Origin: Hippasteria phrygiana
Taxonomy: Eukaryota > Echinodermata > Asteroidea > Valvatida > Goniasteridae
Assembly (NCBI GenBank): GCA_037893225.1
Contig: JAZGUH010000261.1
Location: forward strand, 1,798,001-1,862,000
DNA: 64,000 nucleotides
Reading direction: 5' to 3'
Shown: in pieces, positions 1-10,691 of the stretch
Layout of the letters: every line of letters starts with the position of its first letter
Numbering within the stretch: the first letter of the stretch is position 1
Position numbers and translations under genes: made by a program
The notes under the pieces: model-generated
Seen by the model: only the letters and a program-made list of their open reading frames with translations
Told to the model about the DNA's origin: nothing
The model's database searches: none

Positions 1-1712
1 ATAATTCCCAGACGTCAGACATTCCTATTATTAACAATTAAATCTGGAACCACCCGAACATAGGGTGGAAAAACGGCCATTCCGTGAGGGACACACCCTG
101 TTCATGTTTAGTGCATCATTACAATGCAGTTTATATTGGAGCGTCAGACGTCCGTATGAAAATCATGTTATTTCTCCATCAAAAACGGGTGGTTCCAGAT
201 TAATTCCACTAGATTCATAATTTCTAGGCTTCAGACATTCCAATTATTAACAATTAAATTTGGAACCACCCGAACATATCTTTGAAAAACGGTCATTCCG
301 TGAGGGACACACCCTGTTCATGTTTAGTGCAGTTATACAATGCAGTTTACATTGGAGCGTCAGACGTCCCTATCGAAATATTATTATTGTCTCATCATAA
401 ATGGGTGGTTCCACAATTAACTCTACTAGATTCTTAATTCCCAGACGTCAGACATTCATATTATTAACAATTAAATCTGGAACCACTCGAACATAGGGTG
501 GAAAAACGGCCATTCCGTGAGGGACACACCCCGTTCATGTTTTAACAGTGCAGTTACAATGCAGTTTATATTGGAGCGTCAGACGTCCCTCTCGAAATAT
601 TATTATTGTGTCATCACAGACGGATGGTTCCAGATTAACTCCTATAGATTCTTAATTCCCAGACTTCAGACATTCATATTATTAACAATTACATCTGGAA
701 CCACCCGAACATAGGGTGGAAAAACGGCCATTCCGTGAGGGACACACCCAGTTCACGTCAGTGCAGTTACAATGCAGTTTATTGGAACGTCAGACGTCCC
801 TATCGAAATATTATAATTGTGTCATCATAGACGGGTGGTTCCAGATTAACTCCTATAGATTCATTCCAATTATCAACAATTAAATTTGGAACCACCCGAA
901 CATATGTTTGAAAAACCGCCATTCCGTGAGGGACACACCCAGTTCACGTCAGTGCAGTACAATGCAGTAATACATTGGAGCGTCAGACGTCCGTATGAAA
1001 ATCATGTTATTTATCCATCAAAAACGGGTGGTTCCAGATTAATTCCACTAGATTCATAATTTCTAGACTTCAGACATTCCAATTATTAACAATTAAATTT
1101 GGAACCACCCGAACATATCTTTGAAAAAAACGATCATTCCGTGAGGGACACACCCTGTTCATGTTTAGTGCAGTTATACAATGCAGTTTACATTGGAGCG
1201 TCAGACGTCCCTATCGAAAAATTATTATTGTGTCATCATAGACGGGTGGTTCCAGATTACCTCCTACAGATTCTTAATTCCCAGACTTCAGACATTTATA
1301 TTAATAACAATTAAATCTGCAACCACCCGAACATAGGGTGGAAAAACGACCATTCAGTGAGGGACACACCCAGTTCACGTCAGTGCAGTAATGCAGTTTT
1401 TTTGAGCGTCAGACGTCCCTATCGAAATATTATTATTGTCTCATCATAAACGGGTAGTTCCAGATTAACTCTACTAGATTCATAATTCCCAGATGTCAGA
1501 CGTTCCTATTATTAACAATTAAATCTGGAACCACCCGAACATAGGGTGGAAAAACGGCCATTCCGTAAGGGAAACACCCCGTTCATGTTTTAACAGTGCA
1601 GTTACAATGCAGTTTATATTGGAGCGTCAGACGTCCCTCTCGAAATATTATTATTGTGTCATCATAGACGGGTGGTTCCAGATTAACTCTACTATATTCA
1701 TATTTCCCAGAA
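1..1712 (+). repeat. ~216-bp tandem repeat array, forward orientation
   Basis: About eight head-to-tail units. The landmark GTGAGGGACACACCC recurs near 85, 300, 516, 733, 922, 1141, 1357 and, slightly changed, 1563, giving a period of about 216 bp with one unit near 190. Each unit also carries GGAGCGTCAGACGTCC, and a dyad in which CGGGTGGTTCCAGATTAA is answered about 60 bp later by its near-complement ending GGAACCACCCG. The array runs off the left edge of the window. It stops near 1712, where unrelated sequence (GTCGTGTGGCCACGG) begins. The same family returns inverted at 16145-18470. Short open frames in the units are not conserved as protein. Confidence 0.93.
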
Positions 1713-2039
1713 GGGATGTCGTGTGGCCACGGTCAGCCCCTGCACATGCAGATACGGACAATAGGAAAGTTATCATGACACTTCTACTTGACACTTCCAC
1801 TTGATCGCTATGGTGACTACTTTTATGAGCATCACACAAAAACCCCAAACTAATATTTTCAGAATCACACAACTTTAAAACAAAATTTTGAAAGGAATAA
1901 ATTAAACGAGAAATGTGTTTGTGACCTGTAATTTTGAAGATTTAGGTCTTAGAAAAGAGCACCTTTAATGTGACGTAATATCATACGTGATGACGTCAAC
2001 ATTACATCATTTACCTACCCACCAATGGTGGCTCTATAT
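1713..2039. other. No gene seen; unique AT-rich sequence
   Basis: Nothing recognisable. It contains one CRE-like TGACGTCA near 1992 and no spliced or long open frame that I can support. Confidence 0.5.
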
Positions 2040-2650
2040 AGGTTTCTCAATAGAGTGGGACAACATCGGTCCAATGTTGAGCCAACTGTAATGTTTGGCC
2101 AACGTTAGGACAACTTTAACATTGGGCCAATAAGATGCCGATAAAAAAAATACAATGGCCCAACGGCCTAACAAAACAGTTTTGATGGCTCAACATTGGT
2201 TCAATTTCATGATGCTCTCTGTGACGTGGACAGCATTCAGAACAGGTTTATCTCTTTGATGTGAGATTCGGCTATACCAACATAATAACCGCATGAAGGA
2301 AGGAGAATATATTTCATAGTAGATTCCCAGAATAGTTGAAGCCAATGTATATCAAAATAAGTCCACAGTTCTCTGTACTGGACAGCGTTACCATAATTGG
2401 GCAGCAGTGGACCCTCATGGTGTCCTTTCCTCAATCTGTCTTTTTTTTAGAACTACCACTCGGGAAAAAGACATTGGGATGTCGTAGAAACCACTTGAGA
2501 AAACGACAAGCACCGACGTTGAACCGACGTTGAATAATCATTAGATTTGAAAATAGATCTAATGTTGAAATCACAACGTTAAATCAACGTAGACATGTCC
2601 ACATTGATTCAATGTTGAAATGTTTCCATGCTACTTCGCTGCGCTCATAC
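2040..2650. repeat. Degenerate AACGTTGG-type interspersed repeat
   Basis: Dense short words such as CCAATGTTG, GCCAACGTTAGG and CAATGTTGAAAT occur in both orientations without a clean period. Similar word-rich sequence appears at 6130-6420, 7740-7880 and 14295-14525. This suggests one old transposable-element family or a shared simple-sequence process. No coding sequence is seen. Confidence 0.55.
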
Positions 2651-3081
2651 GCATGAAAACAAGTTTAATTTTTAGCAACGACAATGAATTAAAGGATCAC
2701 AAATACAAGAAAATCCATTTCAATGATTTATTCAGACAACATGGGAATTTGGCCTGCAAGCACGATGATGCTGAGAACAAAACACTTCGTTAATTAATAT
2801 TGATAACATTGGTATGATTTAATAATATTTACATGTTGTGCAAAGACAATAACATAATAACTGTATTAAAGGACAGTATAACTGCTTTGATAACTCGGGG
2901 GCAATCTTGACACGTCGTGTGTCTTTCCGTTACATAATAGCAAGAATTGCAATCACAACATATGCCAAAGATATATGCGATTATAATCCAGATGAAAAAA
3001 CAATAATTGTTCAATGCATAACTTGTTATTCATGAAAGATGAGTAGAAAAAATAACCTAAAAAAGAAATGAAACAACAACA

Positions 3082-3275
3082 CAGCCTCGTTGGCCGTAAA
3101 GGGCAACTGCCCTTCTCATTCTCGGCCCTCTCTGCCCTTCAGGCGTCTGCCTAGTACAACAAAAAACAGCAAAAATATACAACAATCACAGAGGCTCGTT
3201 GGCTTTACAAGGCAACGGCCTATCTCATACTCGGCCCTCTCGGCCGTAAGTGTCTGTCTGAAACAACAAGAGGAC
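3082..3275. repeat. Two-copy ~108-bp tandem duplication
   Basis: The first copy has CCTCGTTGGCCGTAAAGGGC and CTCATTCTCGGCCCTCTC. The second, about 108 bp on, has GGCTCGTTGGCTTTACAAGG and CTCATACTCGGCCCTCTC. Both are followed by a GTCTGYCT motif and a run of AACAACA. The flanks from 2651 to 3081 are AT-rich with no supported gene. Confidence 0.6.
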
Positions 3276-3299
3276 TTATAAAGAAAGTCAACTGTACAC

Positions 3300-4720
3300 T
3301 GAACGTCAACGTTGTAGTTTGGTTAGTTTGCTCATTGGTATTATGTTGCATCAACGTTGACAAGGTAATGGTAGAATGACGTTATAACAACGTTATTGTA
3401 ACATTTCAGTGTAACGTTTTTTAACCAGCACGGGAATGTAACAACAAAGTTACATTACCGATTACCAAATTATTGCTAACAATCAATATTTTAGTTTGGT
3501 TACTTTGCTCCTTGATATCGTAATGCATCAACGTTAGCATGGTAATTCTGAAAACGTATGCGTTGGAAGAAAGTTGAATTAATGTTCACCGAACGTTAAC
3601 ATTTATCTGAATGGTTTGGTTTGGTTATTATACTCATATTACGTTTACACATACAACATTTTGTCGTCTATAACATCATGGTTCACTAACTTTTAGGAAT
3701 ACAATCCACGTTTCGGTTTAGAGAGTTTGCTTATTGATATTCTGTTTGATCAATGTTGGCATGTTATGTTAACAAATTACAACAACGTTATTGTAACATT
3801 TCAATGTAACACTTTTCAACGCTACCCAGATAGCATACAAACGTATGGACAATGTTACATTAACGTTTGCCCTATTATTACACTGACTTTAAATATCAAC
3901 GTTTTCGGTTTGGTTATAGTTTGCTCATTTGGTGGTATGCTAAATCAACGTTGGCACGGTTATTTAAAAATGTTACAACATTGTAATATTTCAATGTAAC
4001 ATCTTTTAAACGTTAACATTGTTGAGAAATAACCAGGACAGAATGTTCGAACATATTTCGTTACAATTACGGTCACCAAATTATCGATTTGAGGGTAATT
4101 AACGTTCATTTTTTCTTTAGTTTAGTTGCTTTGTTCATTGATTTTATGTTGAATACAATTTGACATGGTTAGTTGAAAGCGTTACAGCAACCTTTTCAAT
4201 GTAACTATTTTAAACGTTTATTTAGTCGGCAAATAATCAGAAAGGTAACGTTGGAACAAAGTATAGGTGACCTGATTATTTCGCTAATGTTATGTAATAT
4301 ACTTTTTTTTATTGATGTAGCAATGTTGGTTATGCTGAAAACGTTACAACCACATCATTGCAGTATTTTTCATCGACGTTTTAGAATCAACGTGGATGGA
4401 ATCATCGAACAACTGTAACCGTTTACAGGATTAATGAAGAAACTTCCGATTTGGTTATTTTGCTAATTGTCGAATAAACGTGGGCATAGTTGAACACGTT
4501 AAACATTATAAAACGCCGAACATGGATACGTTAAAATAAATGTGATGTTTACCATGTAATACAAATAATGAAGTTTGGTTTTGTAAATGCTTGGTATTAT
4601 GTTGAATAAAGGTTCGAGCATGCATGTTTACTATAACGTTGAAACATTGTTTAAACTTGGTTAGCAATGTTGGCTAATAGCATTTAAGTGGATAACGTTA
4701 AAACAACGTTACCAGAAGGT
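3300..4720. repeat. Degenerate tandem repeat, period roughly 180-210 bp
   Basis: A block of the form GTTTGGTTA..TTTGCTCATTG followed by ATCAACGTTGGCA recurs near 3316, 3493, 3713, 3905, 4119, 4275 and 4451, with strong drift between copies. AACGTT and GTAACATT words fill the units. Open frames here (for example near 3727-3999) follow the repeat and show no protein-like conservation. I read it as an old satellite or the body of a decayed repetitive element. Confidence 0.65.
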
Positions 4721-5325
4721 TGCTGAGGTTGATTGAACCGTGGTTCACGCACTCTAAAAACTGACGTGCTAAATTTAGCACTTAAAGATATAAAATTGTG
4801 CACTTCTAGGTGCTTGTATAGTGACTGTACATGCCGTGCTGATTTAGCACAAGCATGCGAGCTATAATAATACCACCCACAATAGAGCATTTCAGGTGCT
4901 ATATTTTCAAAAACTCATAGGATACAAAATAAAGCACTAGAGATAAGCGGAAAAGGTTATGTATATACTGAATTTTGGTTGACATTAATTAACTACAAAT
5001 TAACGGAAAAAAATTAAGTAGGAAATAGACTAAACTGACATAACTTACAATACATTTCTATGGTAGAGTATACACTTGCTACGATAACCTACGTACATGC
5101 TACATACTGAATGATGTCGTGCTTTAGCTTTATATTCAGCTTATTCCACCTTAATAAAGTCATGACTTCACAAAAATTCACATGAACAATTTCAAGATGT
5201 GAATGCGAATGGCAATGTAGGATCATTATTTCTTAACACGCTCGGAAACTCCCTTCGCTCTCAGGGATCGTAACTAATAAATGGCCGCCCCACTGCTGAA
5301 CACCTTGCTACGCCACTGCATAGGC
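4721..5325. other. No gene seen
   Basis: AT-rich unique sequence. Near 4765-4850 short related words (GTGCTAAATTTAGCAC and GTGCTGATTTAGCAC) form small dyads, but I cannot define an element. The end (CTACGCCACTGCATAGG) looks like a dispersed repeat leading into a G tract. Confidence 0.4.
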
Positions 5326-5353
5326 GGGGGGGGGGGGGGGGGGGGGGGGGGGG
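5326..5353 (+). repeat. Poly-G tract (28 G)
   Basis: An uninterrupted run of about 28 G follows CGCCACTGCATAGGC. The exact length is unreliable in any assembly. It is one of five such tracts in the first 31 kb. Confidence 0.9.
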
Positions 5354-5519
5354 TCTTCAATGAACCATAACTTGAAACCTTCATTTATAATCAACATGAT
5401 CATGCTTGGAGCAAGTATACGTTCCAAGAATTCTTTGTGTGATTGTAATCTACCCTTCACATATAATTTGTCGGAAGTTAGATAATCATATTGATAATCA
5501 CATTGTACTTGAATGATAT

Positions 5520-5802
5520 AAGAGAGTATCATGAATCGGGTTAGGAGGAGGCTTGGGCCCGGGATTCTTTGGAGAACTCGGTTGCTGTATCGGCGATTGA
5601 AGGCAGTCGTGGTCGGTAAGACATCGGTGCTTGACCTGGGAAACTCCTTGTGGCGGGGGGGGGGGGGGGGGGGGGGAGAATGGGGTTGAATCTAAGCCTC
5701 GACCTTTGCTGGTAGAAGCCGTCATTGGCTGCAGTGAAGGGACATATTGTCTCGACCAATGGCCTTGCATGCCATAGGCATAGCAGATAGAGCTCGACAT
5801 GC
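5520..5802 (-). pseudogene. Exon-like fragment with a decayed Gag-type zinc knuckle
   Basis: Read leftward from 5802, a pyrimidine-containing acceptor (CTTATTTTACAG) precedes an open stretch starting GCATGTCGAGC. Its translation contains C-Y-A-Y-G-M-Q-G-H-W-S-R-Q-Y, which fits the CCHC knuckle spacing C-x2-C-x4-H-x4-C. However, the second and fourth ligand positions are Tyr (TAT where TGT is expected). Such knuckles are known from retrotransposon Gag and related proteins. A Ser/Pro-rich stretch and a 22-base C run (5655-5676 on the minus strand) follow. Beyond the run the frame is ambiguous, and two frames stay open to about 5520. No intact reading frame connects to a polymerase. It is best read as the remnant of a mobile-element or host knuckle protein; the family is not identified. 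Confidence 0.4.
5655..5676 (+). repeat. Poly-G tract (22 G)
   Basis: An uninterrupted G run. On the minus strand it falls inside the exon-like fragment as a proline codon run and makes the frame beyond it uncertain. Confidence 0.9.
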
Positions 5803-5809
5803 CTGTAAA

Positions 5810-6129
5810 ATAAGGATAATACAAACAAAGCAAAAAGAGCAAACAAATCCTGAAATGATAAAGCAGTAAATTGTGGTGGGAGGGTGGGGGAATGCGATAC
5901 GGTAGAAACAGGAGTTGTAAATGCAACACTCAGCATGCGTGCACGAGCCTGAAGTGACTGGCGAGAGCCAGGCAATAAATACCAAAGGACGTACCATTGT
6001 ATTGTCCAGTAAGGGGAAGGAAGATATGCAAATTGCAAGATGCAAACACCCGAGTTACATGAATAACTCTCCAAGGAATTCAATCTATGTGACAAGCAAA
6101 AATAAATTTACGTTGATTGGATAAATATT
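5810..6129. other. No gene seen
   Basis: Plus- and minus-strand open frames of up to about 100-180 codons overlap here, but none has a recognisable domain. On the minus strand this would be the intron upstream of the knuckle fragment. Confidence 0.4.
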
Positions 6130-6420
6130 AAATTTATTTGATAATGTCGCTACGTAATCTACACAGGTATTTGACGTTGGATACAATTTTGAAATCTGTA
6201 TGTTGAAACAACGTCACTAGCCCAAAGTTGAATAAACATTGAATTTACGTTGATAACATCGCGACGCAATTCTACAATGTTAAAACAATGTCTTACTGCG
6301 ATGTAAAACCAATGTCGCACAAATGAAGTTGAAACAACGTTGTTTTATGGTATTTCGACGTCATGACGTCATTTCAAACAACATCGAACGTTGCAATAAC
6401 GTCGTGTGCTCACTGGGTAG
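6130..6420. repeat. Degenerate GTTGAAACAACGT-type repeat
   Basis: Two diverged halves share AAATTTA-GTTGATAA-ATCGC-ACG-AAT style words and many ATGTTGAAACAACG motifs. The block ends at GTGCTCACTGGGTAGG, which looks like an element edge. No coding sequence is seen. Confidence 0.5.
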
Positions 6421-6773
6421 GCTGTATTATCTCTTGAACTTCAGAGATTCTACGATCAAATAACCTGTTGCAGAGAAAATGTAGGTTTTCGGACCATTTC
6501 ATTCGGAAATTCTCGAATGGAAAACATGATATGCTATCAAGAGGCCCATTCACTTCTGCAGCTCAATGGATCAGTCCATTTACATTGTACACAGCGTACC
6601 TTGGACCATATAAATCTGCAAAGTGAAAGACATATTTGACTAACAACTCATGGCATAATCAGACAACACTTTGTGGAATGTTGGATTAACTAAGATTAAA
6701 ATGGCAGCGTGGAGCAGTAACAATTTCTTATAGAACACGTCTTCCAGAATTCCCATTGACATCACCGACCCTG
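6421..6773. other. No gene seen
   Basis: AT-rich unique sequence with no feature I can support. Confidence 0.4.
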
Positions 6774-7098
6774 CACTGTAAAAACCAACGGCTAAACCTT
6801 TTTGAACACTTCAACGCGTTAATATTAATACTCTACACGTAAAGGTATAGGAGGCGTTGTACGCGATTAACACAAACACACGTTTAAATAGGCGTTGGTG
6901 TTTATGATTATTAACATTTTAAAGTGTTAATATCTACCTAAATTAACACCTCAAGCGTTCATAATCATCAAAACCAACGCATATTTAAACGTGTTTTAGG
7001 GTTAATCGCGTGCAACGCCTCTTATACCTTTAGGTGTAAAGTATTTATATTAACGCGTTGAAGTGTTGAAAAAGTGTTAGCCGTTGGTTTTTACAGTG
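6774..7098. mobile_element. 325-bp palindromic MITE (CACTGTAAAAACC termini)
   Basis: The left end CACTGTAAAAACCAACGGCT is matched by the exact complement at the right end. Pairing continues with few mismatches through CACTTCAACGCGTTAATAT and GGTATA-GAGGCGTTG-ACGCG, so nearly the whole element folds on itself. It contains no open frame of note, so it must be non-autonomous. The flanks (CCCTG and TGTGTAC) show no clear target-site duplication. The superfamily is unassigned. Confidence 0.85.
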
Positions 7099-7880
7099 TG
7101 TGTACAACAAATACTGCCGGAATTCGATGGATTAATTTCCACCTATTAACGTCATTGGCCTGGGTTTTCTTATTCTACTTGAATAAATCTCTGTGTAGTA
7201 ATCAATAAATCATTTTCGTATAACATAACAAACGAATGGCAGCATACTACCACGCTCGCTCAGAACTCACTGGTTAATCATCAACTATTAATTATTACTC
7301 GTAATTTCTTTTAACCACCTTGGATTTATACTAATACACAATACTAAAAACAAAAATCTGCTACCAGCTAATTAAATGTACTGGTTGCAATGGAGTGTAC
7401 ATGTATACGCGCACATTTTCACACATGTAGGGCAAGCCGTTATAAGTCAGAATGTCATGAAAATAAACCATGTTAACCTCTAGTGTCTGTTCTGATTGTG
7501 GTGCACTTTACCGACAGGGTATAACCAGAATAAAATCGAACACGTCCGCTAGATGCATTTAAAAATTCCGCTAGATTTCATAACATTCTTCAAAATCACC
7601 TAGAATTACACGAAATGCATTATGAACTCTTATTGTCACGTCCAATTTCCTTATGAACAAACAATTTAAGTAGGCACGTACGTGTCTAACTTTGCTACCA
7701 TGGTTCAAGGGTTTGTTTGAAATAATAGAAGTTCAAATAAATATTTAATAAATGTTGAATCACAACCTGCAACCAAAGTTGGCATAGTATTTACCTCCTA
7801 CATTTGACCGACATGACCATTGCCACCATTTTACCAACGTTGTTTCAACATTCCTACCAGCATGACGCCAATGTTGAACT
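7099..7880. other. No gene seen; AACGTT-type words near the end
   Basis: AT-rich. From about 7740 it holds words such as CCAACGTTGTTTCAAC, which have loose inverted counterparts outside the right arm at 14295-14525. Confidence 0.4.
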
Positions 7881-8047
7881 AGTGTTTGTGCGTTTTAGAC
7901 GAACGTACGACGGACGTTATGTCTTCGGCCATTAGAAAATCTTAACTTTACAGGCTCCACCCCAGGCTCCACCCACCACGACCGTCTTGACCGTCTAATT
8001 CAGCAATGGCTCGAGTTGGGATTGTTGCGTTCTATTCATAAAAGCAC
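7881..8047 (+). repeat. Left arm of a 167-bp inverted-repeat pair
   Basis: Runs from AGTGTTTGTGCGTTTTAGAC through CAGGCTCCACCCCAGGCTC to TCTATTCATAAAAGCAC. It is complemented at 14128-14294 with about ten differences. The pair encloses 6.1 kb holding the Gln-rich gene remnant, so the arms may be the terminal or subterminal repeats of one mobile element. Confidence 0.85.
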
Positions 8048-8874
8048 AGGATAGCGTATAACAAAATAAAGGTTGGCAGAACTGAGAAAATTCCACTCCG
8101 TAACCACGGTATAGGAGGAAGAATGATTCACCACTTGTAGGCCCGGCGATAAGTTTGTTTATAGAATGATTGGTGGATTTCGTAAATGGTGATTTCGTTT
8201 AAAGGTGGTGCTGTTTGGGGTACACAAGCTAATATAAAACTATAGACCCCTTTTCACCCACGTGACCAGATGGCGTGAAATGTAAACAAAACCACCACGT
8301 GTGGACCGCCTTGGAGTGATCATCGTACGTGTATCGTATGGGGCACGTTTGACTGGTTTACTTTATTAACATCACTACACTATGCGGTCCATGACATGTG
8401 GAAAGGTTTATTCTTCATACACTCGGTAAATCTATGTTAAAAAGAAAAGCAATATCTCTTGATCTACACAAACTGGCTTAAATCCCTACAATTGGTGATG
8501 GCTGTAGTAGTGGGATGATCCAAACTAATCAGAAACTTGGTAGGGTGCTGTTCAAAAGGGTAAGTCATAACAGGCTGTTTTCCTATCTTCTGAATGCTAT
8601 TTTTTTGTTTTAAAGGAAATAATGGTTAAGTACAAACCAGTCTCCTCCTCATATAAACAGTATTCACCCACTATTTACCCAATTGAAAATTTGTTGCAGT
8701 TCTAATTGCCTTGGACATGCCGTTTTTGACATTATTAATTTGTTCTCTAAGCGAGAAATTAATTATAGCATTTGATTTTTATCGAGCAGTTGCTATTTTT
8801 CATTTCAAATTTAAAAAAAGGAAGGAATTTGGTCGTGAAAACAATGCAGAGTAATGATACTCAGGGGCGTATCC
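8048..8874. other. No gene seen
   Basis: AT-rich unique DNA. E-box CACGTG words occur near 8260 and 8296. Nothing coding is supported. Confidence 0.4.
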
Positions 8875-8910
8875 GGGGGGGGGGGGGGGGGGTCAACCCC
8901 CCCCCCCCCC
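8875..8910. repeat. G18 run followed by C14 run
   Basis: GGGGCGTATCC leads into 18 G, then TCAA, then 14 C. This can form a hairpin. It sits at the edge of what looks like a dispersed repeat (TCAGGGGCGTATCC). Open frames crossing it are unreliable. Confidence 0.85.
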
Positions 8911-9170
8911 GCTCTTGGCCATTTTTAAATATTTTTTTGCTTCTACGCCAAAACTTGCAAACCAGAAAACCCAATGTTGGACTTATTTCGCGTTTACCGA
9001 AAGAACAAAACTATAAGGTTAAATGGCGCCCCTGCCCCTGTCCCCCTCCCCCTCCCGTTGTGCAAGTTTGTATGCAGGTAAGACATTTTCGGAGTCCAAA
9101 TTTTGGAAAAATGTGTCAATTTGTTTTCGAGCCCCCTACAAAAATTCCTGGATACTTTATTTGCGGGTAT

Positions 9171-9184
9171 GCTGCTGAGGCAGG

Positions 9185-9216
<32 letters not shown>

Positions 9217-10070
9217 AGGCAGGTGCTGCTGCTGAGGCAGGTGCTGCTGCTGCTGCTGCTGAGGCAGGTGCTGCTGCTGAGGTAGGTGCTGCTGCTGAGG
9301 TAGATTCTGCTGAGGCAGGTGCTGCTGCTGAGGTAGGTGCTGCTGCTGAGGTAGGTGCTGCTGAGGCAGGTGCTGCTGCTGCCGCTGAAGCAGGTGCTGC
9401 TGCTGCTGCTGAGGCAGTTGCTGCTGCTGCTGAGGCAGGCGCTGCGGAGGCAGGTGCTGCTGCTGAGGCAGGTGCTGCTGCTGCTGAGGCAGGTGCTGCT
9501 GCTGCTGAGGCAGGTGCTGCTGAGGCAGGTGCTGCTGCTGCTGCTGCTGCTGCTGAGGCAGGTGCTGCTGCTGAGGCAGGTGCTGCTGTTGCTGCTGCTG
9601 CTGCTGAGGCAGGTGCTGCTGCTGAGGTAGGTGCTGCTGCTGAGGTAGATTCTGCTGAGGCAGGTGCTGCTGCTGCTGCTGCTGAGGTAGGTGCTGCTGC
9701 TGAGGTAGGTGCTGCTGAGGCAGGTGCTGCTGCTAATGCTGAGGCAGGTGCTGCTGCTGCTGCTGAGGCAGGTGCTGCTGCTGCTGAGGCAGGTGCTGCT
9801 GCTGCTGAGGCAGGTGCTGCTGCTGCTGAGGCAGGTGCTGCTGCTGCTGAGGCAGGTGCTGCTGTTGAGGCAGGTGCTGCTGCTGCTGCTGCTGCGGCAT
9901 GTGCTGCGGAGGCAGGTGCTGCTGCTGCTGAGGCAGGTGCTGCTTCTGCTGAGGCAGGTGCTGCTGCTGAGGCAGGTGCTGCTGTTGAGGCAGGTGCTGC
10001 TGCTGCGGCATGTGCTGCGGAGGCAGGTGCTGCTGCTGAGGCAGGTGCTGCTGTTGTCTTTGTTGCGGCC
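9171..10070 (-). repeat. CAG/CCT minisatellite coding for a His-Leu-Pro-Gln tract
   Basis: About 900 bp of CAGCAGCACCTGCCT-type units on the minus strand, mostly 12-18 bp, with extra CAG triplets between them. In the frame that joins the upstream exon-like sequence it reads as repeats of Q-Q-H-L-P-Q. A TAG interrupts this frame at 9733-9735. The other two minus frames (Ser/Thr/Cys-rich) and the plus frames (Ala/Glu/Gly- and Leu-rich) are also open for hundreds of codons because the unit lacks stops. Unit variants suggest replication slippage and unequal exchange. Confidence 0.9.
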
Positions 10071-10691
10071 CTGGCCTTTGCTGCCGAGGCGGCGCTTGCT
10101 GCCTAAAATCTTGGTACATTGAAAGTGGCGCTGCTCTTCCTGGGGATTATTTTGATCCCCCTGCAACTGGATCATATATGTTTGCATGAGTCGCATTGTG
10201 TACAAAAATTCCTCAGACAAAATTGGCAAAGTATTAGAAACATAACTTAAAAAACCAAGATGACTGTCCCTGACTATTTGATGTAATGGCTGTCTGCCTC
10301 TGGGGATTGATATGTTGGCTCCTACCGGAAATTGTTGTTGCTGAAATGCTTGATTGAATGGATATGCATAGTGTCCATCTTGGTGTTAGGCTGGGTTGGC
10401 ATGTTCTTCATGAGGGTGTGCTTCAGCTGGGTCGACCTGTGGTCCAACATCAGGGGGGGGGGGGGGGGGGGGGGGGGGGGCTTGGGCTTCTCCGGCTTGA
10501 ACAGGTGGTGGAGGTCGGGGTGGGGCAGCCAATGGTAGAAATTGGTGTTGTAATTCTGGGTCGTCTGCCAGCTGTGGGGTGGTTCGGGTACATTATCTGC
10601 CGCAAGTGGCATCATGACATTCCGATGCCGTCTCTGTGCAGGATTGCCTCGTGCTGCATACCTCATTTGCTGTTGCCTTTGATCTCGAAGT
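10070..10691 (-). pseudogene. Exon 2 of a Pro/Gln-rich protein, frame broken
   Basis: The acceptor TTTCGCAG at 10692-10699 precedes ACTTCGAGATC. It completes the split Arg codon left by the exon ending at 11813, so the two join in frame. The protein continues Leu-Arg-Asp-Gln-Arg-Gln-Gln-Gln and Arg-rich sequence to NVPEP near 10595. After that the most protein-like reading moves to another frame (QLADDPELQHQF, then RPPPPVQAGEAQA), crosses a 28-base C run, hits TAA at 10386-10388, resumes in the same frame (HYAYPFNQAFQQQQFPVG, then SEEFLYTMRLMQTYMIQLQG), and shifts once more near 10120 into YQDFRQQAPPRQQRPGPQQR and the HLPQQ tract. I infer one former coding exon with at least three lesions, or sequencing errors at homopolymers. 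No known domain is recognised. Confidence 0.5.
10453..10480 (+). repeat. Poly-G tract (28 G)
   Basis: An uninterrupted G run inside the exon-2 remnant. On the minus strand it would encode polyproline. Its uncertain length makes the reading frame across it uncertain. Confidence 0.9.

Noticed and set aside
2017..6421. Single 4.4-kb transposon bounded by CCTACCCA and TGGGTAGG
   Set aside because: Only eight terminal bases match, and the interior shows no paired arms or coding sequence.
8772..10106. 444-codon plus-strand Ala/Glu/Gly-rich open frame
   Set aside because: It crosses G18 and C14 runs and then only reads the CTG-rich minisatellite in a stop-free phase. The minus-strand HLPQQ reading is the one that links to spliced upstream sequence.
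8994..10229. 411-codon minus-strand Ser/Thr/Cys-rich frame
   Set aside because: The array part is another phase of the same CAG repeat. Only its first ~40 codons look protein-like, and these are included in the exon-2 remnant.
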